Shown: positions 1 to 8,579 of the stretch, piece by piece
How the letters are laid out: every line of letters begins with the position of its first letter
Numbering within the stretch: the first letter of the stretch is position 1
NCBI GenBank assembly: GCA_002751075.1
Contig: NAOQ01000713.1
Span: forward strand, 7,846 to 19,411
DNA: 11,566 nucleotides
Reading direction: 5' to 3'
Source: Ichthyophonus hoferi
Taxonomy: Eukaryota > Opisthokonta > Ichthyosporea > Ichthyophonida > Ichthyophonidae
Notes under the pieces: model-generated
The model's database searches: none
What the model saw: the letters and a program-made list of their open reading frames with translations, nothing else
Told to the model about the DNA's origin: nothing
Made by a program: the position numbers and the translations under genes

Positions 1-399
1 ATTTAGTTAATTTAGGTATCTTTTTATATAACTCTAAAGATTAAATATTATTATCAATTATTATTGCATATGTAGCCTGGAAAAATAGCCGGGGCAATCT
101 ATTGGTGTTCAACGACAATTCAAAGTTATCTATAAATTTTGAACCAGCCTATGGTACAGATCCTGCAATTATATATATAATACGCCATTTCATATGCTTT
201 AGGCAGTAGCACATTACTTGGGCATCCTGCCTATGGCAAGTCTTGCTGACTTGTTTAATAATAAAAATATGTTTTAGCATATCTGTATTTGATGTATACA
301 AAGTGACACGTTAAAATGCGCCTTAATTCGGCATTATCCCTTCTTTGAAACGAATATAGGTGTCAGGAACGCTCCAATCTCTGCTTATTGTTCTCAACA
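1..399 (+). repeat. 5' LTR of the fossil element (partial)
   Basis: This is the upstream member of the long direct repeat pair. Its best-conserved blocks are around 73-107 and 210-370, and both recur in the downstream copy. It ends in AACA at 396-399, which pairs as the expected terminal inverted repeat with the TGTT that opens the other copy. By alignment, about ten bases of its left end lie before the window. It is slightly longer than its partner because of small indels. Confidence 0.6.
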
Positions 400-412
400 T
401 GGTAGCATAGAG
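400..412 (+). other. Candidate primer-binding site (initiator Met tRNA-like)
   Basis: TGGTAGCATAGAG starts at the base after the 5' LTR ends. The first eight bases, TGGTAGCA, equal the complement of the 3' end of initiator Met tRNAs that finish in UGCUACCA, and the rest matches more loosely. Position and sequence together are what make the LTR reading convincing. Eight clear bases alone would be weak evidence. Confidence 0.5.
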
Positions 413-905
413 AGCTTAAATGGTTTACCATAGTTACAAAACCTGGTAATTCTGTTAAGACAACTATCAACAAATGCCGAACACATTTTATCTCAACTCC
501 ATCCATTCATTGACCTCTATGTGTAGATTTTCAATTTTATTACATCTACACGCTGTCTTCAAATCTACATTTGAACTATCAAAATTTTCTGCTTCAAATC
601 GGCATCAAGGTAATATACAAAACAACTGGTCAACCCCAACATATCACCTTAGCCGCCATATGCCAGAGCTTGCAACAGAGCCAAAACCAGAGCAAGCAGG
701 AACATTTAACATATATTTTGTTGAACCGTTTTCTACTTTTTTTTACATTGGGTGCCATGCCACAGTCCATTATGAATGTCATCAGGAATTACCTCGCTCC
801 TTTAGTAAATGACAAGCCTACAGCTAAGTAACCAACACGTCAAGGTTCTCCTCGTATTCCTTTTTCATATTCTTTATGTCCTAGGTGAAATAATCCGCCT
901 AAGCT

Positions 906-911
906 GAGGAG
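906..911 (+). other. Candidate polypurine tract
   Basis: The run GAGGAG lies immediately before the TGTT start of the second LTR, where a plus-strand priming tract is expected. It is only six bases long, so it is supported mainly by its position. Confidence 0.35.
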
Positions 912-1286
912 TGTTAAAACAGGAATATTTAATCATTTTAGGTATCATTTCATATAGCTATCAAGATTTAGTATTATTATTAATTATTATTGTATACGTA
1001 GCCTGGAAAAATAGCCGGGGCAATCTATGATGTTATATAAAATCTGAACCAGCCAATGGTAGAGATCTTGCAACTATATAATAAGCCAGCACATTACTTA
1101 CGCATCCTGCCTATGGCAAGTCCTGCTGACTTGTTTAATAATAAAAATGTGTCTTAACATATCTGTACTTCATGTATGTAAAATGACAGGTTAAAATGCA
1201 CCTTAATTCGGCATCATCCCTTCCTTTAAACGAATATAGGTAGGTGTCAGGAACGCTCTTGCCTCTACTTATTATTCCATATATCA
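912..1286 (+). repeat. 3' LTR of the fossil element
   Basis: This is the downstream member of the direct repeat pair, about 375 bp, starting TGTTAA. Homology with the first copy is clear from about 922 to 1273 and fades near the end. The right boundary at 1286 is a best guess based on a CA dinucleotide at the expected distance. Confidence 0.6.
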
Positions 1287-1689
1287 TAATGCTCTTCACC
1301 TTAAAAGAATATGATTGGCTCCTTTTGTTCCTGTAAATGCTCCTGATTGGGTCTCATTGATACACTCCCAATTTCTAAGTACAGGATAAACAAACCAAAT
1401 GCCTTGAGATCGCACTGTGAGATAGGGTTGTATATGATAAAAATATATGCATCAAAACAGTATTAATAACAACTCCGGCAGTTTGCAAAATTATCCCATC
1501 AGTCATTGCTATTAAGTATGATTTATTTGTAGTTTTCTTTCATGATTTTCGTTAATTACTTTCAAGAATCGTGCATCATTTAAATTAAAAATATGCGCAT
1601 TAAAACTATAAGGTATACCTGATACCTTTCTTATAAACTAAAAAACTAAGTATATGTGGCCCAGGTCTATTTTCTAGGGCTACGTACAT
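1287..1689. other. Spacer between the LTR element and the gene's stop codon
   Basis: This stretch is AT-rich and contains the gene's 3' untranslated region, read on the minus strand. Apart from the possible poly(A) signal I see no gene, RNA or repeat in it. Confidence 0.5.
1522..1527 (-). terminator. Possible poly(A) signal of the membrane-protein gene
   Basis: AATAAA reads on the minus strand about 163 nt past the TAA stop. It is the first exact copy downstream of the gene. In AT-rich DNA this hexamer is common, so support is modest. Confidence 0.3.
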
Positions 1690-3381
1690 TTACACTATTT
1701 CCTGGACAGTCATTTCTTTCTTTTTCAAGTATTTACGTCTAACTGCAAAGATGTGATTAAGCTGCATTAGGCTCGAACCGAGAAGGAAGATGGCACTACC
1801 TAAGAACCCCAGGAATTCTGCACCCCAGTAGGGGAAGATATTAGCTATGGTGCAAGTACTAGAAGCAACGAAGAGAATAGATCCAGGGACAAACGAGACG
1901 GCGGCCCACCACCCGGGATTGAGTATCTGTGGTCCCCATATTCTTCCTCTCTGCATGTTTAACAGACCACAAATGGATCCTATGGTAAATAATATTCCAC
2001 CCACCTCCATCAAACACCCGGAGATCAGAGCCCAGGCCTTAGGGTGCATTACAGTAAAATTCGATTGGAAGACACCAGGAACAGCTAGAAGACTAGGTAC
2101 CCAGTAAAATGGGCCAGCAATAAAAAAGCAAAACCAAGCCCACCAGAACAAAGATTTAGTTTGGACTCCCCAGTATAAAAACTTTTTAGGTTTGGGTACA
2201 TCCATCTCCATACTTGATATCTTAGGAACACCATCCTTATACTCTCCGGATTTCCTTACTCTTATATCCCAGTCACTTGTGGCTGGCTTATTATCATCAC
2301 AGTCATCTATATCACAATTCTGCTCATCAAGCTGCCTTGCTCGCTCTTCCTCTTCCTCTGTCGCATCCTCTCCATGTCCACCATCGGCTCTGTTGTTTAC
2401 AGCCTCCAATATGCCTAGGTAAAAACCGATTTGATATAATGTCATACCAACCATATATACCAAAGTAGTTCCCATAGGAGTCGATAAGACATTGTTCTGG
2501 GGCCAAACTATCAAGGCGGTAGAGATAGTGAAGCCAGCAGACCCCCAAATAAACATTTGAATAGCCCACCAATAGATACTGTTAACGTGAAAGCAGGCTT
2601 TAAGAGTGATTTTCAACAAACTCGTTGATTTCTTCCTGATTAACACCCCGGTCTTGTGTGCCTTTCCGGTAAATACCTTTTTGATGAAGCCAGAGACAGG
2701 CCCACGATCGGAGGTTGACGAGATAGAAGAGGAGTTGGATCCTACACTGTATTGACTATCACGTCTCGTTGGCCTTCTGCCCTTGAAGTCAGAAACGTCG
2801 TCCTCGTCTGACGAGCCAATGTTCGAGGTAGACGAGATAGAGTCAGTATCTTTTATCTTCTTCGCTTTTTTTAATTTTTCTGTAGATCCACTAGATAGAC
2901 CATGGCCTCCCTGCTCTTCTTCGACCTCATCATCCTTCACATCTGAAAACTTAATAACGGCGCCTTGCCTCGACATTTTATGCTTATTCCAAGCTGCATC
3001 CCCTCCCTCTGTTTTCTTAGGTATAAAGGGAATGGCACTAGGTATGGCGGCAAACCGTGTGTGAAGCATAGGCTGACTGCTCGACATTCGATGGGCTGGT
3101 ATCACAGTTAAATTTACTTTAGGTGCAGTATTTGTGGAAGTGCGGGCTGATGTCACCACTTTACTCCAATTTAGTTCGGCAAGTTGAGTGGTTTGTTTAG
3201 CGTCTGTAGCTGTGGCAATGGTTTTCTGGGTTTCTGTACCCTTCTTCTTTTCAATCACAGCAGGATTCTTATTATCCCCTGTAGTTTTAGCTTTATTCAT
3301 ATTTAAATTCCCCTGCTCAGCGACATTCGCCTTTGAGCCGGAAGACTCCCTAGTCGACTCCCTAGACGTTTTCTTTACCAT
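1690..3381 (-). CDS. Multi-pass membrane protein with three repeated two-helix hairpins (YrhK-like?)
   Basis: Function is unknown. The 563-residue frame is uninterrupted and visibly more GC-rich than its surroundings. I chose the ATG at 3381 (MVKKTSRES); the frame runs upstream to 3393 only through TTG, and AAA before the ATG gives a good initiation context. Residues 1 to about 255 are hydrophilic and rich in Ser, Lys and Asp/Glu. They include an acidic SSDEDD patch at 190-195 and basophilic kinase-type motifs RRPT (202-205) and RRDS (206-209). Six membrane helices follow, near 271-294, 305-328, 413-436, 449-474, 491-515 and 522-545. Helices 2 and 3 are separated by an acidic linker (about 330-400). 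Basic residues before helix 1 and after helix 6 (RRKYLKKK) put both termini in the cytosol; an NFT sequon at 441 then lies on the outer or luminal side. The helices form three hairpins sharing WWAxxxF and a later Gly-x6-Gly. The spacing recalls the bacterial YrhK hairpin domain, but I could not test this. No signal peptide or catalytic motif is visible. Confidence 0.93.
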   Translation of the reverse strand: MVKKTSRESTRESSGSKANVAEQGNLNMNKAKTTGDNKNPAVIEKKKGTETQKTIATATDAKQTTQLAELNWSKVVTSARTSTNTAPKVNLTVIPAHRMSSSQPMLHTRFAAIPSAIPFIPKKTEGGDAAWNKHKMSRQGAVIKFSDVKDDEVEEEQGGHGLSSGSTEKLKKAKKIKDTDSISSTSNIGSSDEDDVSDFKGRRPTRRDSQYSVGSNSSSISSTSDRGPVSGFIKKVFTGKAHKTGVLIRKKSTSLLKITLKACFHVNSIYWWAIQMFIWGSAGFTISTALIVWPQNNVLSTPMGTTLVYMVGMTLYQIGFYLGILEAVNNRADGGHGEDATEEEEERARQLDEQNCDIDDCDDNKPATSDWDIRVRKSGEYKDGVPKISSMEMDVPKPKKFLYWGVQTKSLFWWAWFCFFIAGPFYWVPSLLAVPGVFQSNFTVMHPKAWALISGCLMEVGGILFTIGSICGLLNMQRGRIWGPQILNPGWWAAVSFVPGSILFVASSTCTIANIFPYWGAEFLGFLGSAIFLLGSSLMQLNHIFAVRRKYLKKKEMTVQEIV

Positions 3382-3444
3382 TTTAAACCACAATACAAAC
3401 TAAAAAAGAAATAATTCCCCAATTCTTTGGACGATGATAAGCTT

Positions 3445-3452
3445 CTTATATA
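3445..3452 (-). promoter_or_regulatory. Candidate TATA box
   Basis: TATATAAG reads on the minus strand about 64-71 nt upstream of the ATG, at a plausible distance for a short 5' leader. It is a good consensus match but lies in AT-rich DNA. Confidence 0.4.
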
Positions 3453-3472
3453 CATTTTCGCTGCATATTTAC

Positions 3473-3477
3473 ACCAA
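3473..3477 (-). promoter_or_regulatory. Candidate CCAAT motif (inverted)
   Basis: The plus strand reads CCAAT, so the motif is inverted relative to the gene. It sits about 20 bp upstream of the TATA candidate. NF-Y/HAP sites work in either orientation, but five bases are weak evidence alone. Confidence 0.22.
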
Positions 3478-3483
3478 TTAAAG

Positions 3484-3504
3484 ACGGGTTCAAAACGAAC
3501 CTGT
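3484..3504. repeat. Hairpin upstream of the gene
   Basis: GGTTC (3487-3491) and GAACC (3497-3501) pair perfectly around a five-base AAAAC loop. Outer pairs extend the stem to eight with one G-T wobble. It lies just upstream of the TATA and CCAAT candidates, so it is probably upstream of the transcript and more likely a protein-binding palindrome than an RNA structure, if it does anything. Confidence 0.3.
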
Positions 3505-4279
3505 TACCCACAAAAACACTTGTTTCCAACATGTTCTCTATTGGTTAATAATCTGTTACTGAAATGTTGCTCATTGCCTCTCAATATTAATCTTCAACAA
3601 AATGATATATTTTGCAATCTATTATATATTATAAGCAGAATTTTTTTTGATATTAAAACACTTTATACTAATGATTAAAATAAACAGGCAAGATATAATA
3701 AAATATTTGAAGTTCATTAAATTTAAAACTGTTTTAAGACTTGCGTAACACTAGCTTGAGTTAGTGGAAAGTGGAATAAATGCCACTAAACCATTTATTA
3801 ACCAATTAAACATTGCCTTTTAGTTAAACCAATTCTATATGTTAAATTTGTTTTTAATACTCCTAATGGCTATTACAAGCTAATCATTTAGTCGCATTAA
3901 TCTTCTAAAAATACCAATATTATATTATTAATTGATTATCCATATATTTTCTATATTTTCTATAAATATTTTTTTAAATACCATAAGAGTATCTATGATC
4001 ATAAAATAAGATAACAATTAAAATGCTACATTAGACTCTAACGCTTAAAAATGTTTAACTCTAACAACCACAATTTTTAAAACCGATATCTAACTAATAG
4101 GCAACTGACCTGAAATTTATGTAATCCACTCACCGATAAGAGTTGTGTACCATGATTATTAAAATTTGTAATATACCCACCCAACCACAGGATATATTAT
4201 TTATGCGACATGTATTATTGACTCTTACTATAACCAGTGGTCCGTTGCTATTGGGTATTAGCTCTATGTGCTCATTCAA
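3505..4279. other. AT-rich intergenic DNA, nothing recognised
   Basis: No open frame with a plausible start, RNA gene or long repeat is visible. A/T runs and stops are frequent in all frames. Confidence 0.5.
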
Positions 4280-4326
4280 GGAGCCTATTCATGGTAAAAC
4301 AAAAAGGCGTGAACACGAATAGGTCC
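4280..4326. repeat. Inverted repeat with 20-nt loop
   Basis: The left arm at 4280-4293 (GGAGCCTATTCATG) pairs with the right arm at 4314-4326 (CACGAATAGGTCC). There is one bulged G and one mismatch, giving about 12 pairs. It is among the longest hairpins I found in the intergenic DNA. No gene or repeat family explains it. Confidence 0.45.
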
Positions 4327-5326
4327 TATATTGCCATAGAAACAAGAAGATTAAATCAATAATATACATACAGCACAATATATTTAATAAATAGATGGGT
4401 TCTTTATGTCTGTTAAAAAAATTAAAAAAATTAAAATAGGATATTGTATGATGAAATATTAAGCCTGACTTTTTCTTCCTGATCTTGGAATTTTCTCGTT
4501 GTTGGCGGCAAAGCGATCACGAATCTATATTGAGAACTAAGATAAGCTAGAACTATTGATAGCAATTAGATTAGAATAGAATAGTTTACGTATGACAATG
4601 TACTCATGCAACGCAAAGATAAGGTGTGAGAACGAGCGCAGTTAAAAAATTATAACTATGTTAACTATTTCCTTGAGCATATAATCTTACCAATTTTGCA
4701 ACAATTTATTTGGCCAGCTTATCTTTGATTCACAATGTACAGATAGAATTGTTACCGTCACTAAGGTATCAATGAGCCTTTAACCATCGAATACCTCAAA
4801 ACTTCATGAATAACATATTATATATATATATATGCGATACATTCGAGGCCCAACACCAAAATTTAAATAAAACCTAGCATAGATTACATAGATTTTGTTT
4901 ACATAATTTTGCCGTGTCAGAAGCTATGTATTGATATGTTAGCTCAACTGTGACATAATTTAATGAATCCTCCATTAAAATAAACCTAGATCATGGTATT
5001 AAATGGCTCTTATTGAAACTGATTGTGGCGCTACAGGGGGATATTGTATATATTTAAATGGTTTGTGTTACATTAAAATATAAGTTATTTTCTCCACTAT
5101 TATCTTATTAATATTTTTTATAAAATATTAATTTTTATTTTCTCCTGTTTATATTTATAAATTAAATTTAAATGTCTCGTGCTTATGGTTAAATATTATA
5201 TTACAATTCTTTCAGCTAGGCACATGTAAATTGCAATATTAACAATTCAGATTATGGAGCCCCCCTTCTTGAATAGATCAAAAATACTATTATTTAACAG
5301 GTTGTTATCCCGGGAATATAGATTAA
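4327..5326. other. AT-rich intergenic DNA with one AT microsatellite
   Basis: No gene is visible. The stretch contains an alternating TA run at 4819-4833 and many short A/T tracts. Confidence 0.5.
4819..4833. repeat. (TA)n microsatellite, 15 bp
   Basis: An uninterrupted alternating TA run, the first of four in the gene-free part. Confidence 0.85.
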
Positions 5327-5344
5327 GTACAGGCCTGCCTGCAC
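5327..5344. repeat. Hairpin A of a related pair
   Basis: GTACAGG, a four-base spacer, then CCTGCAC: a seven-base stem with one mismatch. The downstream arm and the following ACG are identical to those of the hairpin exactly 300 bp downstream at 5627. Confidence 0.4.
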
Positions 5345-5626
5345 ACGTTCTATGGATCTTAGAGATCGATCCCGCATGGTTGTAATTGTGCTATCGGATC
5401 ACGCAGTACAAAATAGACTCGTTCATATGCTATGCATAATACCCCCTGATCATTGGGGAAAAATTGGGTATAGGTGACATATAATTAAGATGTGATTTGA
5501 TATTTAAAAGAAAAAATAACACGCGTTGCAACTATTATTCAATAAAAAAGGGAATTTATTCCAAAGAAATTATATATTATTGGGTAAAAATTTGTTAAAT
5601 TAATAATTCTAAACAATCCTCCCAAA

Positions 5627-5644
5627 GTGCAGGCTCTCCTGCAC
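5627..5644. repeat. Hairpin B of a related pair
   Basis: GTGCAGG, the spacer CTCT, then CCTGCAC: a perfect seven-base stem with a four-base loop, rich in G+C in a very AT-rich setting. It shares 17 of 21 bases with the segment starting at 5327. Confidence 0.45.
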
Positions 5645-5813
5645 ACGCCGTACTCCTCATCACGAAAAGTTGTGAACCGGCCTCTTTACGCTTCATCACC
5701 AATAAAATTGTTCAATTCAAAGAGCTAATTTCAATGGTGCACACATTGTAGCAATCTTGTTTTTTATTAACAAACTAATAGAAGAAAACCATGCTTTTGC
5801 CTTGATGCTAATG

Positions 5814-5887
5814 GTAAGTGGGTGTTGGCATGCGGCGTCTTCTGGTTTTGCTTTCTGCTAACTATAAACTATGAACTGTTCCCCCAG
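5814..5887 (+). other. Intron-like signature (74 nt), host transcript unknown
   Basis: GTAAGT at 5814-5819, a branch-point-like TGCTAAC at 5856-5862 and CCCCCAG ending at 5887 have the spacing of a short spliceosomal intron (26 nt from branch A to the final G). The surrounding 130 bp are less AT-rich than the neighbourhood. However, no reading frame continues usefully across the junction. In the frame open for about 38 codons upstream, splicing leads to a stop after five codons. It could belong to a non-coding or decayed transcript, or be chance. Confidence 0.25.
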
Positions 5888-6013
5888 CCATCATCGACGC
5901 CATGAGCCAGAGCAAATTTTAATTGGAACAATGTAATGTAAACCGAGAAAAAGCGGTCATGATAATAAACATGTATCAATATACTTTTTAATTCTATACA
6001 TATATGTATAGGA

Positions 6014-6030
6014 ATATATATATATATATA
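6014..6030. repeat. (AT)n microsatellite, 17 bp
   Basis: An uninterrupted alternating AT run. Confidence 0.85.
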
Positions 6031-6224
6031 ATTTATTTATTTACGATTTTAAAATATTTAAGTACCTTAAAACTGAATGCCTTGTTGGAAAAAATGCTTT
6101 TGTTCTACCTACGTGCAAGAAATTTTTAACAAATGATATTAATGGATAGGTTATAAATAAAAATGCCTAAAAGTGCTCTTCATGTTAAATAGCCTATGAC
6201 ACATTAAAGATTATTGGAAGTTGT

Positions 6225-6267
6225 TGATATTGATATATTGATATTAATATATATATATATATATATA
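6225..6267. repeat. GATATT repeats running into an (AT)n microsatellite
   Basis: Three GATATT-like units (GATATT, GATATATT, GATATT) lead into a 21-bp alternating AT run at 6247-6267, the longest in the window. Confidence 0.75.
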
Positions 6268-6432
6268 AATTGAGTTTATTGATGGTATATTAAACTTTTA
6301 TTTTTTTGTAAAAATAACTTATATGGCACCATCACAGGTTCGATAAAGTAACACCCGAAGGCTCTATAAATACGGTCTCTTAGAACAGAAACCCCTTTTA
6401 TGGATATCTCACAACTCAAATACCACTCATTT

Positions 6433-6449
6433 TATATATATATATATAT
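6433..6449. repeat. (TA)n microsatellite, 17 bp
   Basis: An uninterrupted alternating TA run. Confidence 0.85.
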
Positions 6450-7340
6450 GAATCCTCTATAGGCATCTATAACATATGACTCTGTTTTGCGAGTCTAACT
6501 ATTTTATGTTGAATGATATGATATCAGTGATGAAGCCTACAAAGCATACAATGAAATTATTTGATGTGTACTCGTTTTAAAATCTTAATACACATGACAT
6601 GGTATAACGTGCTTGGGTTAAAATATTTAAGATGCGAACACGTGACATTATTAAACCAATACACTTACTGGATCAAACATAATGTTGGCCTTTGTCAAGA
6701 ACAAAATATATAATAATAATAAAATATAGTAGAAAAACTTTATCAATATAACGTAAGTATCAACTGAGGATAATAGATAACTTGTGCTGACTCATGAAAA
6801 AGCAAGAGCATATATTTAAATCATTAGCAATTGAAATGAAATGATCGCACTTTAATAAAAAAGTGTAATGGATGAGATTGTTATCATCAAAATCTTGGTG
6901 CTGCATTGTCTCCTAAATGAGTTTTTTAAAATGGCCAGATCATTTAAAGTGTATGTTTCAGTATTTTCTGGGAAAAGATAGTATTTGCCAGCAAAGCATT
7001 GTCTTACATCAAACGCGCCTATATAAGGCATCTTTAATATGATTAAAACAGCGATAATAAAAATAGAGCAAATGGAGTGAAATGATAAGACCGAAATTGT
7101 ATACAGAATCTCGATTGTTCCTTTCTTACATCTCTATATCAGCTCTATTTCCCCTATCGAATCAGAACGTGGAGACGAGCCACTAATAGACCCAATGCTG
7201 CATCAATACACATTAATACCTTTACTGCTGTTATTATATCTTTGAATACTGTAACCAACAAAAAATGTATACATTTGTGGTGGCGTATACTATAATTATA
7301 ATAAATTCAAATCTCTTCTGTAAAATACAAAAATCATAAC

Positions 7341-8303
7341 ATGTTGATTCTGATATATTTGTGTTGCTATGTGGAGTACGATTCGCTGCATTGTTGCCAA
7401 ATTTACTAAGGTCTATTTCCCATTTGCTACAATTGAATCTTGCTTGGATGATAGAATCCTACCTTAACCATAAATACGATAATCATTTAGTAGCACGTGT
7501 ACCGATTATCCTACACACCTATATATGGCCTGGATGTGGGCCTTAACTAAGGGTTTGGGTTTAATAGTTTAATAGGGTAGATCCCTATGAGATTTTGTTA
7601 ATAGATGTTGATCTATTGGCGAATCCATTTCATATGCCACAAATGGTCGTATTATTCCTATAAATAACTATTTATATTACTACATTCCTTAGTATTATAT
7701 GCCAATAAATTCCAGTCCTTTGGAGTGTGGTAAAAGGGCTTCGTTAAATGGCCTTGAAACAAAGCTACAATTTCGTATCCCGCATTGACCTGATGCGTGT
7801 CCTTACCGCATTGAAAGTATCTCCCCACACCAAGTATCATGAATGTACACTCACCCCGAGTGTTGGTTCATGTATTGTTAGCATGCCAAATAAGCATAGG
7901 TCTATTGATTTTAGCCTCGGAATAGCAAGACTTGGAATCTTGGACCTGGAGGGCTTAAGAAACTATTGAGTAGTGTTGAAAACAATGGTTTTGAAGTTTG
8001 TACAGTATTAACAATGATAGTCGGCGGGTATGGTATTATCTTTGGAAAGGAGAATTCGTTACGTTGCTATGCCAGAGATTTGAACACGCTAAAGTTCCTT
8101 AAAACTGAACTTCAATCCATAATTTTGATTATACAAATCTATTTAGTTGTACTTTGTGATATACTGTGTAAAATTCATCTAGACATCATAACTGATGGGG
8201 ACTACTATAATAAAAGCACATCCAGATAAAACATATGCAGGCCAGGCGCACAGAGCTCCATGAAAACTATTTGGTAGATTAATCTGCCTACTAAGTAAAG
8301 GAT
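7341..8303. other. Less AT-rich stretch with short open frames, no recognised gene
   Basis: Composition is less AT-rich than upstream and several frames stay open for 60-75 codons on both strands (for example 7748-7969 plus and 7658-7840 minus). None has a recognisable domain, and they overlap each other. It may be an eroded repeat or former coding DNA, but I cannot name it. A short GGGTTTGGGTTTA run lies at 7551-7563 and a six-base hairpin (ATAGGG/CCCTAT) at 7572-7588. Confidence 0.35.
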
Positions 8304-8316
8304 ACCTAAGTTAGGT
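8304..8316. repeat. Perfect 13-bp palindrome
   Basis: ACCTAA, G, TTAGGT: a six-base inverted repeat around a single base. It lies 15 bp before a stronger hairpin. Confidence 0.4.
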
Positions 8317-8331
8317 TAAGACAATAGATAG

Positions 8332-8354
8332 AGCACACGCAAAAGCCGTGTGCT
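8332..8354. repeat. Perfect 8-bp-stem hairpin
   Basis: AGCACACG and CGTGTGCT pair perfectly around a seven-base CAAAAGC loop. The stem is GC-rich against an AT-rich background. No T-run follows, so it does not look like a Pol III or bacterial-type terminator. Its role is unknown. Confidence 0.5.
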
Positions 8355-8521
8355 GCACCCCAATGAGAGCTAGCTATTCAATCATAAATCCTACTAATTA
8401 GCCAATACCGGGGAATTGACACTGTTGTATCAGGTTAAAAAACAAACAGGTGCTTAGAAAATATAAAGGTTTGACAGTAAATAAATAGTCTATCATATAA
8501 TTTTATTTAAAGAGTACTCTG

Positions 8522-8579
8522 GAATAGAGCTCGGTGTTTCTCTCCATATATGTATATAGAATGATACGAGGATCTATTC
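8522..8579. repeat. Imperfect inverted repeat
   Basis: GAATAGAGCTCG (8522-8533) and CGAGGATCTATTC (8567-8579) pair over 11 bases with a small internal bulge, enclosing about 33 bp. No role is apparent. Confidence 0.35.

Larger units (their letters stand above)
1..1286 (+). mobile_element. Old short LTR element (TRIM-like, non-autonomous), 5' end cut by the window edge
   Basis: Two long direct repeats (about 1-399 and 912-1286) flank an interior of about 510 bp. They agree at close to 88% by eye over the aligned parts, with a few small indels. The first repeat ends in AACA and is followed directly by a sequence like an initiator-Met tRNA primer-binding site. The second begins TGTT right after a short purine run. 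This is the order 5' LTR, PBS, interior, PPT, 3' LTR. The interior includes an open stretch of about 112 codons (474-812) with no domain I recognise, so gag and pol appear to be absent. The small interior fits a TRIM-like element or a remnant with most of its interior lost. LTR divergence of about 12% suggests an old insertion. A target-site duplication cannot be tested because the left flank lies outside the window. It is a fossil and not expected to be active. Confidence 0.62.
5888..7340. other. AT-rich intergenic DNA with three AT microsatellites
   Basis: No gene or RNA is recognised. Alternating AT runs lie at 6014-6030, 6247-6267 and 6433-6449. The rest is unpatterned A/T-rich sequence. 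Confidence 0.5.

Noticed and set aside
3382-3393. Four-residue N-terminal extension of the membrane protein
   Set aside because: It would need TTG as the start codon. The ATG at 3381 has a good context and is preferred in a eukaryotic nuclear gene.
3484-3504. GGTTCAAAAC as a tRNA T-arm / Pol III B box
   Set aside because: No A box, acceptor stem or anticodon arm can be laid out around it on either strand. It is simply a perfect hairpin.
3427-3678. 83-codon plus-strand frame divergent from the membrane-protein gene
   Set aside because: It opens with TTG, runs through the gene's probable promoter and has low-complexity AT-rich content.
7361-7546. 61-codon plus-strand frame
   Set aside because: It opens with GTG, has no ATG in its first half, and shows no similarity I recognise.
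7748-8229. Two neighbouring plus-strand open frames (7748-7969 and 7966-8229) that could look like an overlapping gene pair
   Set aside because: The second opens with TTG, with its first ATG only at about 8014. Neither has a recognisable domain, and a minus-strand frame overlaps the first. Lengths are near chance for this composition.
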